Shown here in pieces: positions 1 through 12,391 of a stretch of DNA of 64,000 nucleotides (position 1 is its first letter; every line of letters starts with the position of its first letter). Origin of the DNA: Cryptomeria japonica (lineage: Eukaryota > Streptophyta > Pinopsida > Cupressales > Cupressaceae); contig NC_081406.1 in assembly GCF_030272615.1 (NCBI RefSeq), forward strand, positions 235,333,922 through 235,397,921, given 5' to 3'. Under the pieces are notes generated by a model that saw only the letters and a program-made list of their open reading frames with translations, had not been told where the DNA came from and ran no database searches. The translations under genes were made by a program, and so were the position numbers.

Positions 1-803
1 GTCATCCTAAGTATTTGAGGGAATTTTTGAAGAAGTTGGGTATAGATAATTCCAAACCGGTCAGTACTCCTATGGTGACTAGTGATAAATTATCTATCAA
101 AGATACATCTACACCGGTAAATCCGACAAGGTATAAGTCTATGATTGGTGGTTTGTTATATCTAACTCAGACTAGACCAGATATTATGAATGCAGTAAGT
201 ATTGTTTCAAGATATCAAAGTAATCCTAAAGAAAATCATGACTATGCAGTAAAGAGGATATTCCGCTATTTGCAAGGAACAATAGAATATGGCTTATGGT
301 ATTCTAGAGATGATGACTTCACTTTATGTGCATATATAGATTCAGATTGGGTAGGTGAAACTGATGATAGGGAAAGCACTTCTAGTGGATCTTTCTTTCT
401 TTGAAAGAAATTGGTTTCATGGATAAAAAAAAAACACTCACGCATTTCTTTATCTACTGTAGAAGCTAAATATGTTGCAGCGGTAACTAATTTCACTCAA
501 GTCCTGTGGATGAAGCAAATGTTGAAGGATATATAGGTAAATTATAGTGAGCCATTAGTTATCTATTGTGATAACTCTGCACCTATTAACATGTCTAAGA
601 ATCCGGTATTTCACTCTAAGACTAAGCACATATCAATAAAATATAACTTTTTGGAGGACAAGGTAGAAGAAAAAGAAGTCAAATTGGTTTATGTGAACAC
701 TAAAGACTAGATTGCAGATATATTCACTAAACCACTATCTAAGGAATCATTTCAGTATTTGAGAGATGGGTTAGGGGTTTCTACCCCTATGATAGAGACT
801 TGA
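1..803 (+). pseudogene. copia pol 3' fragment (end of RT, RNase H), upstream tandem element
   Basis: This is the C-terminal part of a Ty1/copia polyprotein that enters from outside the window. It reads the end of RT (QTRPDIMNAVSIVSRY), then RNase H with the CAYIDSDW block, the STVEA(K)Y block and YCDNSAP. Stops and frame changes occur after codon 129 (near 404) and near 534 and 710. The pol stop is TGA at 801-803. It is closely similar to 5886-6676 of the next element, so both belong to one family. The enzyme would degrade RNA in the RNA/DNA hybrid during reverse transcription. It is dead here because of the stops. The identification is secure. Whether this element is complete to the left cannot be seen. 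Confidence 0.9.
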
Positions 804-1160
804 TTGATATGGTTTGGTATCAGTCTGACATGCATTATCAAAGAAACTATTCATTCTGGCACTAATGAGTGGTGCTACTACTCAGGGGGAGTAGTCAACT
901 TTGAGATTCAGAGGCTTATATTATTGCTTTGATATTTTTGTCAGATTTTTGGCATTGATTTCAAAGGGGGAGAGATAGTGATATGAAAAATAAATTCATA
1001 TCTTTACAGAGATATTATTCTCAGTGGGAGAGTTATTGATATTCAGAGCTATATACAGGAGATTGTTGGTTGTCTTCCACAGGGGGAAACTTGTTTGGCA
1101 TTTCTTGGTACTTATATGTTTTTCACATCTAGTGTTACCATCAATGGCAAAGGGGGAGAT
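804..1160 (+). other. 3' untranslated region of tandem copia element with two purine tracts
   Basis: Non-coding stretch between the pol stop and the LTR. It contains an internal purine tract (AAAGGGGGAGAG, near 964-975) and the terminal polypurine tract AAAGGGGGAGAT at 1149-1160, directly before the LTR. The terminal tract is the expected plus-strand primer. The internal one follows a TTGATTTCAAAG context that recurs in the other copia-type elements of the window. Confidence 0.75.
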
Positions 1161-2427
1161 TGTTGGCAATATGGATGAATTTATTATGTGTTGCATTGAT
1201 GTGTTGTCATTGATGTCAACACTAGCTATTATGGTTGGTTACCGACAAATAGGTTTTGGTTATTGGTAGAAGATCTAATGTTACCGGCAAAAGAGACTAT
1301 CTGTTGGAAACTTTGGGCATGTTTGGATCAATGGATTATGTTTGGTTATATGTCTTACATGCTTCTGAAGAATGTTTTGGTTAGTTGTTATTGACTTGGT
1401 GATCGAATGCTATCATACACTATTGTAAACCCTTACCGGCATGGGTTTAAGGTTTAATCGAAAGAGCTTTCACTAAGAAACCTTGATATAATGCCAAGTG
1501 GCATTGGTATAGCTTCTAGATGGAATTAAGGATAGATAAGGTGATCCCTGATCATGCTTCAACTATTTGAAGGCATTGCTTTGGCATGGTGGACCCAGAT
1601 TAGTTCTAGTGCCTATCTAGGCTATGGATTGGTATCATATTAAAGTGTTCTCTACACATTACCAGGATGATTTATGGATTGGTTATTGTTGTTTTAGTCT
1701 TAAGCTGACATGGAATATCATTGTAACATGGATGTATGTAATGATCTTATTGTAATATCTTTTAGGTGGCCAACCTAATTGGTTTAGGCCTTAGTGTTTG
1801 TATAAATTGATGTAAGATCTCATTATAGATCATGGGTATGGTATGGGTATGAAATAAGTGTTTGGTGGTCGTGAAATGCAATATCATATGCGAAGGAGAT
1901 TTGGTCGATCATAGGTGATCGAATTGGGTTTAAGGAAGAGGTCAAAGGCCTCTAGTATTGAGCTTAACCAGGACTATAATCAAGTATGGTAGATGTTATC
2001 TCTATCAGTTCATTATTGTGGATTTTTGTCTAATTATCTTGAGGTGATTATAACCTCTTTTTAGTCAATGAGACTCTTTTGTAATGAGTAGTACGCTCTA
2101 GGCAGTGTGCCTTTCTGCATGTGCAGACCCCTTATTGTATCACATAATTTTTGCAAAAGTATCATCTGACTGTGGGTAGGTTTCCCACCGTGGTTTTTCC
2201 CTTTTCGGGTTTTCTACGTACAAATCATGGTGTTATGTGGTATAGTTGCATTGTGTTAATTCTTTCTTTCATTCTTAAGTTTTATTGCTTATTGGTATCT
2301 ATTTATGCTATTCTGGTATTCAATGTTCATGTGATCCAGTTAAAAGTTATTAAGTGGTTTAATTGACATAATCTGTTAACAACTGATTCACCTACCCCCT
2401 CTCAATTGTTCACTGGTTATCCTAACA
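1161..2427 (+). repeat. copia LTR shared by two tandem elements (1267 bp)
   Basis: The LTR begins TGTTGGCAAT and ends CCTAACA. A polypurine tract lies directly before it and an initiator-Met primer site directly after it. It therefore serves as the 3' LTR of the upstream fragment and as the 5' LTR of the next element. It has the same length as the LTR at 7034-8300 and roughly 10-15% mismatch to it by eye over the first 175 bases. Near the 3' end are CTGCATGTGCAG (a near-palindrome) and GTGGTTTTTCCC, blocks that also recur in the class A LTRs. Confidence 0.93.
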
Positions 2428-2429
2428 AT

Positions 2430-2441
2430 TGGTATCAGAGC
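2430..2441 (+). other. primer binding site, initiator tRNA-Met type
   Basis: TGGTATCAGAGC lies 2 bases after the LTR end. It matches the 3' end complement of plant initiator tRNA-Met, the usual copia primer. Confidence 0.93.
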
Positions 2442-2485
2442 TTTGATCCTGTTTTGCAGAAGCTTAACCATTTGAGGTAGATCCT

Positions 2486-3480
2486 ATGGCAACTAATCCA
2501 CCGGCAACTATATTCAGAAGAGAAATCCCTAAGCTTGATGGAACAAATCATGGGATATGGAAAATCTGAATGGAGACTCATGTTAGATGTCTTGGCAAGG
2601 ATATTTGGGAGATCACTGAGAAAGGATATACACCTTATGATCCGACATCTGACAATCCTTCTCTTGTAGACTAAGACAAGAATATTGAAAATGATTACAG
2701 AGCTAGAGAAGCCCTCTTGTGTGCACTTACTGATCAACAAATCATGGGATTGATTGATAAATCATCTAAAAAGGTTATGTGGGATAAATTGCAAACTTTG
2801 AATGAAGGTGATCCTACTGTCAAAATTGCTAAACTTGATGGTTACCGAGTAAGGTATGAGAACTTGAAGATGGAAGATAGTGAAAGAATTGTTGTATTTA
2901 TGGAAAGAGTAAATGAGATTGTTATGGGAATTCAATGTTGTGGAGGATCTCTGAGTGCAGATGAAATAGTTTCCAAATTCTTGAGAGCCCTTCCACCGGC
3001 TTACAAGATGAAGGCTACTACAATTAATGAATTGAGAACAATGGCAAACTCTTCAGTTAACAGAGACATTCTGATTGGAAAATTATCTGCTTTTGAGCTT
3101 GAAAATTTTGGATCTTCTGGAGCTGCAAAATCTGAACCTTGTTTTCATGCATCATCATCTACCGGCAAAAGTGATTAGAAAGCCTTATATGTGAAAGAAT
3201 TGGAAGATATGAGGAAAGAGGATGAAAAATTTGAGCAACTTGAAGCCTTATTTGCTAGAAGAGTACCTAAAGGACCAACAAGAAGTAAGTATGAAGGAAA
3301 AGCACCTTTTAAATGTTTTGCATGTAATAAGATTGGTCATTTTGCAGCTAGATGTCCTGAAAGGAATGCAAGATTTGGAAAGAGAGTTAAGAAATAATTT
3401 AATCCTAATCAAAATAGATATAGATTCGAGAAAAGTAATTAATGCTACATAGTAGATGAGGAAGGAGTAAGTGATGACTC
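2486..3480 (+). pseudogene. gag: copia gag (capsid and zinc knuckle)
   Basis: The reading starts at an ATG 45 bases after the primer site (MATNPPATIFRREIPKLDG). This is the usual N-terminus of copia Gag of the UBN2 type, with the G-T-N-H-G-I-W motif of the capsid start. The central part (2717-3178) has the FLRALPP block. A single CCHC zinc knuckle (CFACNKIGHFAARC) lies at about 3318-3359. Early stops replace residues after WKI and after SLVD, and further stops follow near 3177 and 3397. Gag would coat the RNA and build the particle. It continues in frame-broken form into the protease. Confidence 0.88.
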
Positions 3481-3490
3481 CGAGGATGAA

Positions 3491-3883
3491 TTGGCAACAA
3501 ACTCTGCTAGTGGATCCAACAATGGAAAGGAATGGGTGTTCTATGCTTTAAAGGAAGATGAACCGAAACCGGCTATCATGAATGAAGAAAAGGCCCTGGC
3601 AAAAAAATTTGAAGACAAGGATGAATGGGTTATTCATAGTGGATGCTCACATCATATGACTATAGATAAAAGAAAATTTCTATCCCTGCAAGAATACAAT
3701 GGTGCTCAAGTCAGATTTGGAGATGACAAAACATGTATGATCAAAGGTAGAGGTATTATTTATCTGGATGGAAAGCATAATAGTGATAATGTCTATTATG
3801 TAGAAGATTTAAAGGATAATATTTTAAGTGTTGGTCAATTGGTGGACAAGGGTTTCCAACTTCAGTTTAAAGATAGAAAATAA
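3491..3883 (+). pseudogene. copia aspartic protease with catalytic Asp lost
   Basis: The block WVIHSGCSHHMT stands where copia proteases have W-x-(I/L)-D-S-G-C-(S/T)-x-H-M. The catalytic Asp of the DSG triad is His here, so even an intact reading frame would lack activity. Downstream are the usual FGD and YYVEDLKDNILSVGQL blocks. The 130-codon open frame is bounded by stops and continues into the pre-integrase region. Confidence 0.85.
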
Positions 3884-3904
3884 AAAAACATTAACAAAAC
3901 TGGT

Positions 3905-4882
3905 TTGGAGATTGCAACCAATACTCAGACTGGAGGTAATATCTTTGAATTGAGTATTGGTAATAAGACATGTTTGATTTCTCATATTGATGAGATTTGG
4001 TTATGGCATAATAAGTTGTATCATGTTAATTTTAATTGTATTGTTAAGATCAGTTCAACTAAGGCAGTTAGAGATATACCTAAGATTATGAAGCCTCGTA
4101 ATCTGGTATGTAAGGAATTTCAATTGGGAAAGAAAGTTAGAACTTCTTTTAAGAGCATACATGATAAACCTAATGTACTTAATTTGATTCACACTGACTT
4201 ATGTGTTCCATCAAGGACTAGAAGCTTTCAAGGTAATAGATATTTCATGCTGATTATTGACGACTATTCTAGGGTGATGTGGGTGACTTTTCTTAAGGAG
4301 AAGTCTGAAGCCTTTGAGAAATTCAAGATCTTTAAAGAAAATGTAGAAACAAAAATTGGATTGAAAATCAAATGTCTAAGACCAGACTGAGGTGGTGAGT
4401 TCACTTCTCATGAATTTAACAGCTATTGTGAGACAAATGGAATTAAGAGATATTTATCTGCACCTAGGACTCCTCAGTGGAATGGAGTAGTGCAAAGAAA
4501 GAACAAAACCATTTTGGATGTAGCAAGAACTATGATGATGGAAGCCAAATTTACTCATATCTACTAGAGAGAAGCAGTGAGTACAACAATCTACACATTT
4601 AACAAAGTTCACATCAAAGGTGAAATCAGTAAAACCCCTTATGAATTATGGTTTGGGTATACACTTGCTATTAAATATTTCATAATTTTTGGAAGTAAGT
4701 GTTATATCAAAAGGGATGATTCAATTGGAAAGTTTGATCCTAGATGTGATGAAGGGATATTTCTTAGATATTCAATTCAAAGAAAAGCATATAGATGTTA
4801 TAACAAAAGATTGCAAAAAATTGTGGAGAGTGCTAATGTGAAAGTGGATGAGCAATACAAAAATCAATATATATCATATTAA
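3905..4882 (+). pseudogene. copia pre-integrase and integrase, catalytic Glu replaced
   Basis: The HHCC zinc-binding region reads LWHNKLYHVNFN and then VCKEFQLGK, so one Cys is Phe. The catalytic core shows HTDLC (first Asp) and FMLIIDDYSR, then RPD before a TGA and GGEF (second Asp kept). The last motif reads NGVVQRKNKT, where the family has E-R-K-N-R, so the catalytic Glu is Gln. In-frame stops also occur near 4388 and 4565. The C-terminal GKFDPRCDEGIFL block is clear. The enzyme would insert the cDNA into the host chromosome. Confidence 0.87.
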
Positions 4883-4981
4883 AGGGAACCGGCAGTGGAA
4901 ATGATCATAACTGAATCAACAATGCCTCAACCAATACAAGAAACTAAGACATTTACACCGGTATAATCAAAAAATGCAACT

Positions 4982-6676
4982 ATGACTGATGATCTGAATA
5001 GTAAACCTGAAGTTCAGAAGACACCAAGGTATGTAAGGTTAAATCATTTTGAAGATCAAATCATTGGAGATAGGAAAAAGGGAGCTATCACAAGAAGAAG
5101 ACTAGAAAATGAAGAGGTATTTCTTATTTCTAAAATTGAACCGAATTCTTTTATTCAATCTTGTAAAGATAAACATTGGTTAAAGGCTAAGGAAGATGAA
5201 TTAGATCAGATAGAGAAGAATGAGACTTGGACTTTAGTTCCCCGACCTAAAAATAAGAATGTTATTGGAACTAAGTGGGTTTTTAGGAATAAACTAAATG
5301 AGGATGGTCAAGTTTTAAGAAACAAGGCTAGATTAGTTTGTAAAGGATATTATCAAATGGAAGGAATTGATTATGGTGAGAAATTTGCACCTATAGATAG
5401 AATTGAAGCTGTTAGACTTTTTCTTGCCTATGCAGCTTATAAGAACTATAAGGTCTATCAAATGGATGTTAAATGTGCATTTTTGAATGGTGAACTTGAG
5501 GAAGAAGTATACATTGAGCAACCTGATGTATTTTCACTAACAAATGATAGAGATATGGTTTGCAGATTAAAAAAAGATTTATATGGATTAAAACAAGCTC
5601 CTAGAGCTTCGTATGCAAGGTTGGATAAATATCTTTTGTAGCTGGGTTTTACTAAAGGAAGTGTTTATAGTAATTTATATTATAAGATCACTAATGATGA
5701 TATTATGATTATTGAAGTATTTTTTGATGATATCATTTTTGGAGGAGAAGATAAATTGTGCATGGAATTCTCTAATAATATGAAAAATGGATTTGAAATG
5801 TGCATGATTGGTGAAATGAGATTTTTCTTAGGTTTGCAGATTACTCAATCTGATAAAGGCATTTTTATTTGTCAAACAAAGTATCTGAGGGAATTATTGA
5901 ACAAGTTTGCTATAGATAATTCCAAATCGGTAAGTACTCCTATGGTGACTAGTGAGAAATTATATATCAAAGATGCATCTACACCTGTAAATCCGACATC
6001 GAGGTATAGGTCTATGATTCGTGGTTTGCTATATCTAACTCAGACTAGATCAAATATTATGAATGCAGTAAGTATTGTTTCAAGATATCAAAGTAATCCT
6101 AAAGAAAATCATGAATATGCAGTAAAGAGGATATTCCGGTATTTGCAAGGAACAATAGAATATGGCTTATGGTATTCTAGAGATGATGACTTCACTTTAT
6201 GTGCATATACAGATTCAGATTGGGCAGGTGATACTGATGATAGGAAGAGCACTTCTGGTGGAGCTTTCTTTCTTGGAAAGAAATTGGTTTCATGGATCAA
6301 CAAAAAATAGTCATGCATTTCTTTATCTACTGTAGAAGCTGAATATGTTGCAGCAACAACTAATTGCACTCAAGTCCCATGGATGAAGCAAATGTTGAAG
6401 GATATTAATGTAAATTGTAGTGAACCGGTAGTTATCTATTGTGATAACTTTGTAGCTATTGACGTGTCTAAGAATCCAGTATTTCACTTTATGACTAAGA
6501 ACAAATCAATAAAATATAACTTTTTGAAGGACAAGGAAGAAGAAAAATAAGTCAAACTGGTTTAAGTGAACACTAAAGAATAGATTGTAGATGTATTCAC
6601 TAAACCACTATCTAAGGAATCATTTCAGTATTTGAGAGATAGGTTAAGGGTTTCTGCCCCTCTGAAAGTGACTTGA
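4982..6676 (+). pseudogene. copia reverse transcriptase and RNase H
   Basis: RT starts with the linker [12 protein letters not shown], then [39 protein letters not shown] and the active site, which reads VFFDDIIF where YVDD is usual (both Asp kept). RNase H follows with YTDSDWAGD, STVEAEY and CDN. Stops occur at 5639-5641, 6308-6310 and several times after 6540. The pol stop is TGA at 6674-6676. The fragment at 1-803 is the equivalent part of the neighbouring copy. Confidence 0.92.
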
Positions 6677-7033
6677 TTGATGTGGTTTGGCATAAGTCTA
6701 ACATGCATTATCAGAGATTATATTCATTCCAGCACTGATCAATGGTGCTACTACTCAAGGGGAGTAGTCAGCTTTGAGATTCAGAGGCTTATATTATTGC
6801 GTTGATATTTTTTTCATATTTCTAGCATTGATGTCAAAGGGGGAGAGATAGTGATGTGAAAAATAAATGCAAAACTTTACAAAGATATTATTCTCAGTGG
6901 GAGATTTATTGATATTTAGACCTATATATAGGAGATTGTTGGTTGTCTTCCATAGGAGGGGACTTGTTTGGCATTTCTTCATACTTAGATGTTTTTCACA
7001 TCTAGTGTTGCCATCAATGCCAAAGGGGGAGAT
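6677..7033 (+). other. 3' untranslated region of copia element with two purine tracts
   Basis: Homologous to 804-1160. The internal tract AAAGGGGGAGAGA lies at 6836-6848. The terminal polypurine tract AAAGGGGGAGAT lies at 7022-7033, next to the LTR. Confidence 0.78.
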
Positions 7034-8300
7034 TGTTGGCAATATGGATGAATTGATTATGTGTTGCATTGATGTTTTGTCATTGATGTCAATACTAGCT
7101 ATTATGGCTGGTTACCAACAAACAGATTTTGGTTACTCATAGAAGATCTGGTCTTACCAGTAGAAGGGACTATCTGTTGGACACTTCCGACATGTTTGGA
7201 TCAATGGATTATGTTTAGTTTTATGTGTTACATGCTTCTGGAGCATGTTTTGGTCAGTTGGTATTGACTTGGTGATCGGATGCTATCATACACTCTTGTA
7301 AACCCTTACCAAAATGGGTTTAAGGTTTAATCGACAAAGCTTTCGTTGAGAAAACTTGAAAAAATGCTAAGTGGTGTTGGTGCGGCTTCTAGATGGAATT
7401 CAGGATATAGAAGGTGATCCCTGATCATGCTTCAACTATTTGAAGACATTGGTTTGGTGTGGTGGACCTAGAGTAGGTCTGGTGCCTATCTAGGTTATGG
7501 ACCAGTATCATGTTAACGTGTTCTCTACATGTTACCGAGATGATTTATGGATTGGTTATTTTTGTTTTAGTCTTAAGATGACATGGAATATCATTGTAAT
7601 ATGGATGTATATAATTATATTATTGTAATATCTTTTTGGTGGCCGACCTAATTGGTTTAGGCCTTAGGGTTTGTATAAATTGATGTAAGATCTTATTGTA
7701 GATCATGGGTATGGTATGGGTATGAAATAAGTGTGTTGGGGTCGTGAAATGCAATATCATATGTGAATGAGATTTGGTCGATCATAGGTGATCAAATTGG
7801 GTTTAAGGAAGAGGTCAAAGGCCTCCAGTATTGAGCTTAACCAGGACTATAATCAGGCATGGTAGATGCTATCTCTATCAGTTCATTATTCTTGATTGTT
7901 GTCCAATTATCTTGAGGTGATTATAACCTCTTTGTAGTCAGTGAGACTCTTTCGTAATGAGCAGTACACTCTAGGCAGTGTGTCTTCCTGCATGTGCAGG
8001 CCCCTTATTGTATCACATACTTTCTAGAGAAGTATCATCTGACTGTGGGTAGGTTTTCCACCATGGTTTTTTTCTTTCCTGTTTTTCCATGTACAAATCA
8101 TGGTGTTATGTGGTATAATTGCATTGTGTTAATTCTCTATTTCATTCTTAAGTTTTATTTCTTACTGGTATCTATTTTTGCTATTTCAGTATTTAATGTT
8201 CATGTGATCCGGCTAGAGGTTATTAAGTGGTTTAATTGACATAATCTATTAACAACTGATTCATCGCCCCCCTCTCAGTTTTTCACCGATTATCCTAACA
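7034..8300 (+). repeat. copia 3' LTR (1267 bp)
   Basis: Begins TGTTGGCAAT and ends CCTAACA, as in 1161-2427, and has the same length. It contains CCTGCATGTGCAGG near 7989, a 6-bp stem with a 2-base loop. What follows is not a primer site but gypsy sequence, so this is the outer end of the array. Confidence 0.93.
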
Positions 8301-9745
8301 ATATTAATTCTGATCACATCTATTCTCTAACATGATTCTATGACATCTTCTTCTACCCAACCACATGTCTATATTCCACAATCTTCTATTCCTCTCAATA
8401 ATGCTGCTAATTTCATCCATGCTTCACTTCCTCCCGTCACAAAAATTTGTAGGTTGCAACCAATTGTCACTCAATTCCCTGTTACATCATTCATCACATC
8501 CCACATTCTCTCTTCTTCATCATATCAATACATTAGTGGTGGTGGTATACCTTCCATGACTCATCCGATACTAGGGGCAAACATGGTCCATTATGTCCAA
8601 AATCCACAATAGGATATCATCAAGGAAATTCAGGACATGAAAACATCATCAAAAACATGAAGGAAGGGACTAACAAGAGAAAACCTTATTCATTTGAGTA
8701 ACTTTGTCCTTGTCCTTATGATGCATCGATATCATTTGCACCTTACCCACTAGGGTTTGATATGCCTAAGTTCATGAAGTATGAGGGTCAAGGGGACCCC
8801 CAAGACCATGTCCATGAGTTTCATATCTTATGCCAAGAAGTCTCCTAAAGTGATCTATATCTTTGAAGGCTCTTCCCTAAGAGTCTCATGGGAGATTCTC
8901 TTGCATGGTTCTCATCCTTGCCTTGAGGTTCTATCACCTCCTTCCCAGACTTGGAAGAAAATTTCATGGCCCACTATGCTTATAACATTGTCAATGATGT
9001 TTCTATGATGGACCTTTGTAACACAAAAAAAATGCTTAGAGAAACTTTCGCTAACTTCTTGCAGAGGGGGAAACACCTTACTAAGAAATTCTAGTGGGAT
9101 ATTCTAGAACAACATCAAATTGAGTTGTTTCAAAAAAATCTGGTTCCCAAACTATCAAAACCCTTGACATCTCAGTGCATAAAGTCTTTCTAGAAGTTTA
9201 ATGAGAAGGGCCTACCCCTTTAATGTGTCTTGTTAGAGTAAGGTACCCTGAAGCATTATCAAAAATCAAGTCATAATTCTTCCTCTTATCACAATGACAA
9301 ACCAAAATTTTCATCTAAGAACAAGAATGTAGTCAACGATGGTGTTACTGATGCAAAGCAGGTTCAAACTGTGGCTTCTCCTCCAAAGACCACCACCACT
9401 AATTGCCATTTCAATACTCATTAAAACAATAAAAATCAATCTCAGAGACCTCCCAAATAATGTTTCAGTTTAGAGGCAACCACCCCGACCTAACAATGAG
9501 GCTCCAAGAGAGTATACTCCCCTTGCTGAGCGCATTGAGGTTGTGTTCCAAAAGCTTATGTAGGAGGGTGCGGTCATCTTTCCAATAACTCTCCCATTTG
9601 ATCCTAATCAATCTAAACCCAGGTGGTATAATGAGAATGAGTACTATGACTATCATCGTATCAATGGGCATGACACACGAAAGTGTATGAAATTGAAGAA
9701 CTATATACAAGATCTCATTGATAGGTGATATTGAGGTAGCAACAA
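8301..9745 (+). pseudogene. gag: gypsy gag, 5' part of a truncated Ty3/gypsy element
   Basis: An N-terminal Ser/Pro-rich segment starts at 8340 (MTSSSTQPHVYIPQSS). After frame changes comes the capsid segment PKFMKYEGQGDPQDH around 8768, the standard start of the Retrotrans_gag domain. The part matching NLVPKLSKPL is near 9137. A zinc-knuckle-like H-C motif (YYDYHRINGHDTRKC) lies near 9640-9690, followed by KLKNYIQDLID. Many stops and shifts are present. The copia array sits directly upstream, so the LTR and leader of this gypsy are missing. Confidence 0.8.
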
Positions 9746-11130
9746 CAAAACCTAGTAACAACAATGAAAAACTCAAGATATACTAGAAAACTTTCCCAAA
9801 GCATGATAAAGGAAAGGGCACATCATCCAATGTCGTGATCTATGATTATACCAATCACATAATGGACTTTGACTTTTTGGTAAGTCGCATTAAGCCTATA
9901 GATAACCACATCAATGCCATCACTATCCAAGGAGCTAATCCTCCCCCTTCCCAAAGTAGACCTAGGAACACTGTTCAAAGTGATCCCACCCCTCCTCAAC
10001 CAGCAAGAAAACCTAGCTTTGCTAAGATAGCAATTCAAGGTGCCACACCATCCGCTTCCCAATCTCAAAATGACTTCAATGTAACTACCTACCATGGGAA
10101 AGTAACTATCCAAGGGGTCCCTCCTCTGCCAAACCCTCTGCTCATATCATCCACCCGCTGATATGACCTCCTTGACCATCTTGGGAAGACCCTCGCACAG
10201 ATCTCCATCCTATATCTTCTAAAGACCTCCCCCATCCACAAAGAGATTTTAGAACAATCCCTCCTTGAGTTGTGTGTCCCTGACGACATCAATGCTACCC
10301 AATTCCGAACTATCATTGGAAATATCGCCACCCAATAACACCTTTTTTTCACCTCCAGTGAAGATCCTACAGATGAGGATCATAACAAACCGTTGCATAT
10401 TGAAGCCCTTATCCAAAAACACAAGGTTAAACACATCTTGATAGACAGTGGATCTTGACTCAATCTTTGTATATATAAATTAATAAAGCAATTGGAACTT
10501 TCTAAAGATCTGGTTGATACGTCAAGAAGAATCACAATCAAAGCCTATGATGATGTAGAAAGGGTTTCCAATAGAATGATCACTTTGCCTCTACAAGTGG
10601 GCCTTATTACAATTGATACCCTAGCCAAGTTCTGGATCTTGATCTCCCTTATAACATCCTCCTCGGATGCCCATGGATTCATTCCCTTCAAGGCGTTCCT
10701 TCCACTCACAATCAATGAATCAAATTTCCCTTTGATGGTAGAGAGATCACTATCAAAGCTGATCCACAAGCCTTTTAGTATTGCAAGATCTTCGAGGGAA
10801 AACATCCATATCATTTCTCATTAAATAGACCTGCTCCAACTCCCCCATTTGACACATCCAAAATCACCTCAACCTCATCTCAAATAGAGCCCAAAGTCAA
10901 TATCCTAGACAATGGTTGTGGAGAATACAAACTTGAGGATGTCTTATTAATAGGCAATCTCCCCCTATCTCCCAAGTCATTTGGTAAGCCCAAAGAAATA
11001 AAAAAAGATTAGAAACCTATTATACAATGTACGGATACTACCTTCAAACAATGGGGTCCACTTGATGAGGAGAGTCTTGAGATAAATGTTTCTTTTTGGT
11101 TGTACTTTGAAGAAGATGAAGATCCAGCTA
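9746..11130 (+). pseudogene. gypsy gag-pol linker and aspartic protease
   Basis: A Pro/Ser-rich linker (9835-10161) is followed by the protease. HILIDSGS then a stop and LNLC at about 10435-10470 shows the intact D-S-G catalytic triad. ITIKAYDDVERVSN and LPLQVGLITIDT follow in the ORF at 10492, and the end of the domain (L-D-L-P-Y-N-I-L-L-G type) is found in another frame near 10640. The 48-kb-side element at 47729-48043 has the same blocks, which supports the call. Confidence 0.78.
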
Positions 11131-11449
11131 AAATACCCAAGAAGATGTACCCAAAAGCATCAGCATAGTGGAGAAGATGGGTTATAAAGGACATAGCCTA
11201 GAGCTAGAAGAGAAAGGAATCAAAGCACCGATAAATCCCATCTCGTATAAATATAACATGGGCCTAGGTTATACTCTAATACCTAACATCACTATCACTG
11301 GTGCCCCTTCAAGTCCTTCTTTGGATGTCAAAGACTCTGATGAAGAGGAATTCCATCAAATGCCTTTTGAATATGAAGATGACATCTTCTTTGACACCCA
11401 AGTCAACACCATCACCCCCATAACCCCTTCCACCTCACATGAACTATAA
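11131..11449 (+). pseudogene. G-patch-like segment and acidic linker of gypsy pol
   Basis: After the protease the frame reads MEKMGYKGHSLELEEKGIKA and a later GLGY. This resembles the glycine-rich G-patch motif (G-x-x-x-L-x-x-M-G-Y ... GLG ... G-I-x-x-P-I) known after proteases of some retroelements. An acidic stretch (DSDEEEFHQMPFEYEDD) follows. G-patches bind nucleic acid, so a role near RT is plausible. The assignment rests on motif shape and on the matching segment at 48520-48610. Confidence 0.6.
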
Positions 11450-11879
11450 ATTTTTCACCTCGAGCTTATAGACTGGGACCAATGAGACAAGCTCAATTTA
11501 GACATTTGTGTCGATGATAAATGCTCTCATGACTCTTTTGACTATGCACAATTTAGAAGACTGCAATAGAGTTCATGGGATTCAATTACATGAAAAAGGA
11601 TACTTTGGTATATAGGTCAATGATCTTAGTCGTAAAAAAGATAATAAAATAAAAAATCATGATTCCTTAGGTGAAAACCTCTTTGAGGCACCTTTGGATG
11701 AGGAAAAAGTAAAAAACAAAGGGTGTATCTGAAAGTGAAAACCTAGATTAGGCACTTGAGGATAAGGGACTTGACCTACCTACCATTCTTCCTCCTTAGC
11801 AATACAAGTCAACTTTACAGATAGAGGAAACAGATACTATCAATGTGGGCATCGAAGACACTCCAAATAATGTTCTCAT

Positions 11880-12391
11880 TGTCAAGTCCTTGATGGATCA
11901 AGAGAGATAGGAATTTATCAAATTTCTCACAAAAACAAAGATCAATTTCTCTTGGTCATATGCTGTCATGCCAGGCCTAGATCCTGACTTGGTAACTCAC
12001 AATCTTGTTGTTCATCCACATGCAAAAACTGCAAAGAAAAAGTTACGCAAGATGCATCCACACATTGCACTCCTTGTCAAAGAACAACTTCAAAAGATGA
12101 TGGATGTTGAATTCATAAAACCAATAAACAGTCCTGAATGGGTATCCAATGTTGTACCTGTCGGCAAAATTATTGGGGGCATCCATATTTGTAGGAATTT
12201 TAGAGATTTGAATAAAGCTTTCTCTAAGGATGATTTCTCAATCCCCAACATAGACATGATTTTAGACCTCACAATAGGACATGAAATGTTAACACTTATG
12301 GATGTATTTTTTGGATATAATTAGATAAGGGACATAGAGGAAGACCAACATAAAATGACATTCACAACACCATGGGGCACCTTTTGTTATC
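11880..12391 (+). pseudogene. gypsy reverse transcriptase, truncated
   Basis: The RT start is clear. It has PGLDPDLVTHNLVVHP, then KKKLRKMHPHIALLVKEQ, the FIKPI/EWVSNVVPV block, CRNFRDLNKA and LDLTIGHEMLTLMDVFFGYN. After a stop near 12322 the frame continues to TPWGTFCY. It breaks off at 12391, exactly before the LTR at 12392. The active-site YVDD region and everything downstream are absent from this side and were not found right of the minus-strand block. Confidence 0.88.

Larger units (their letters stand above)
1161..8300 (+). mobile_element. complete but dead Ty1/copia retrotransposon, second unit of a tandem pair
   Basis: This is an LTR-PBS-gag-PR-IN-RT-RH-PPT-LTR unit of 7140 bp. The domain order (integrase before RT) marks it as Ty1/copia. 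Both LTRs are 1267 bp. The coding region is one degenerate polyprotein from 2486 to 6676 with many in-frame stops. The DNA after the right LTR is gypsy gag leader, so the copia array sits just upstream of that gag. No target-site duplication can be tested because the far left end lies outside the window. Confidence 0.92.
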
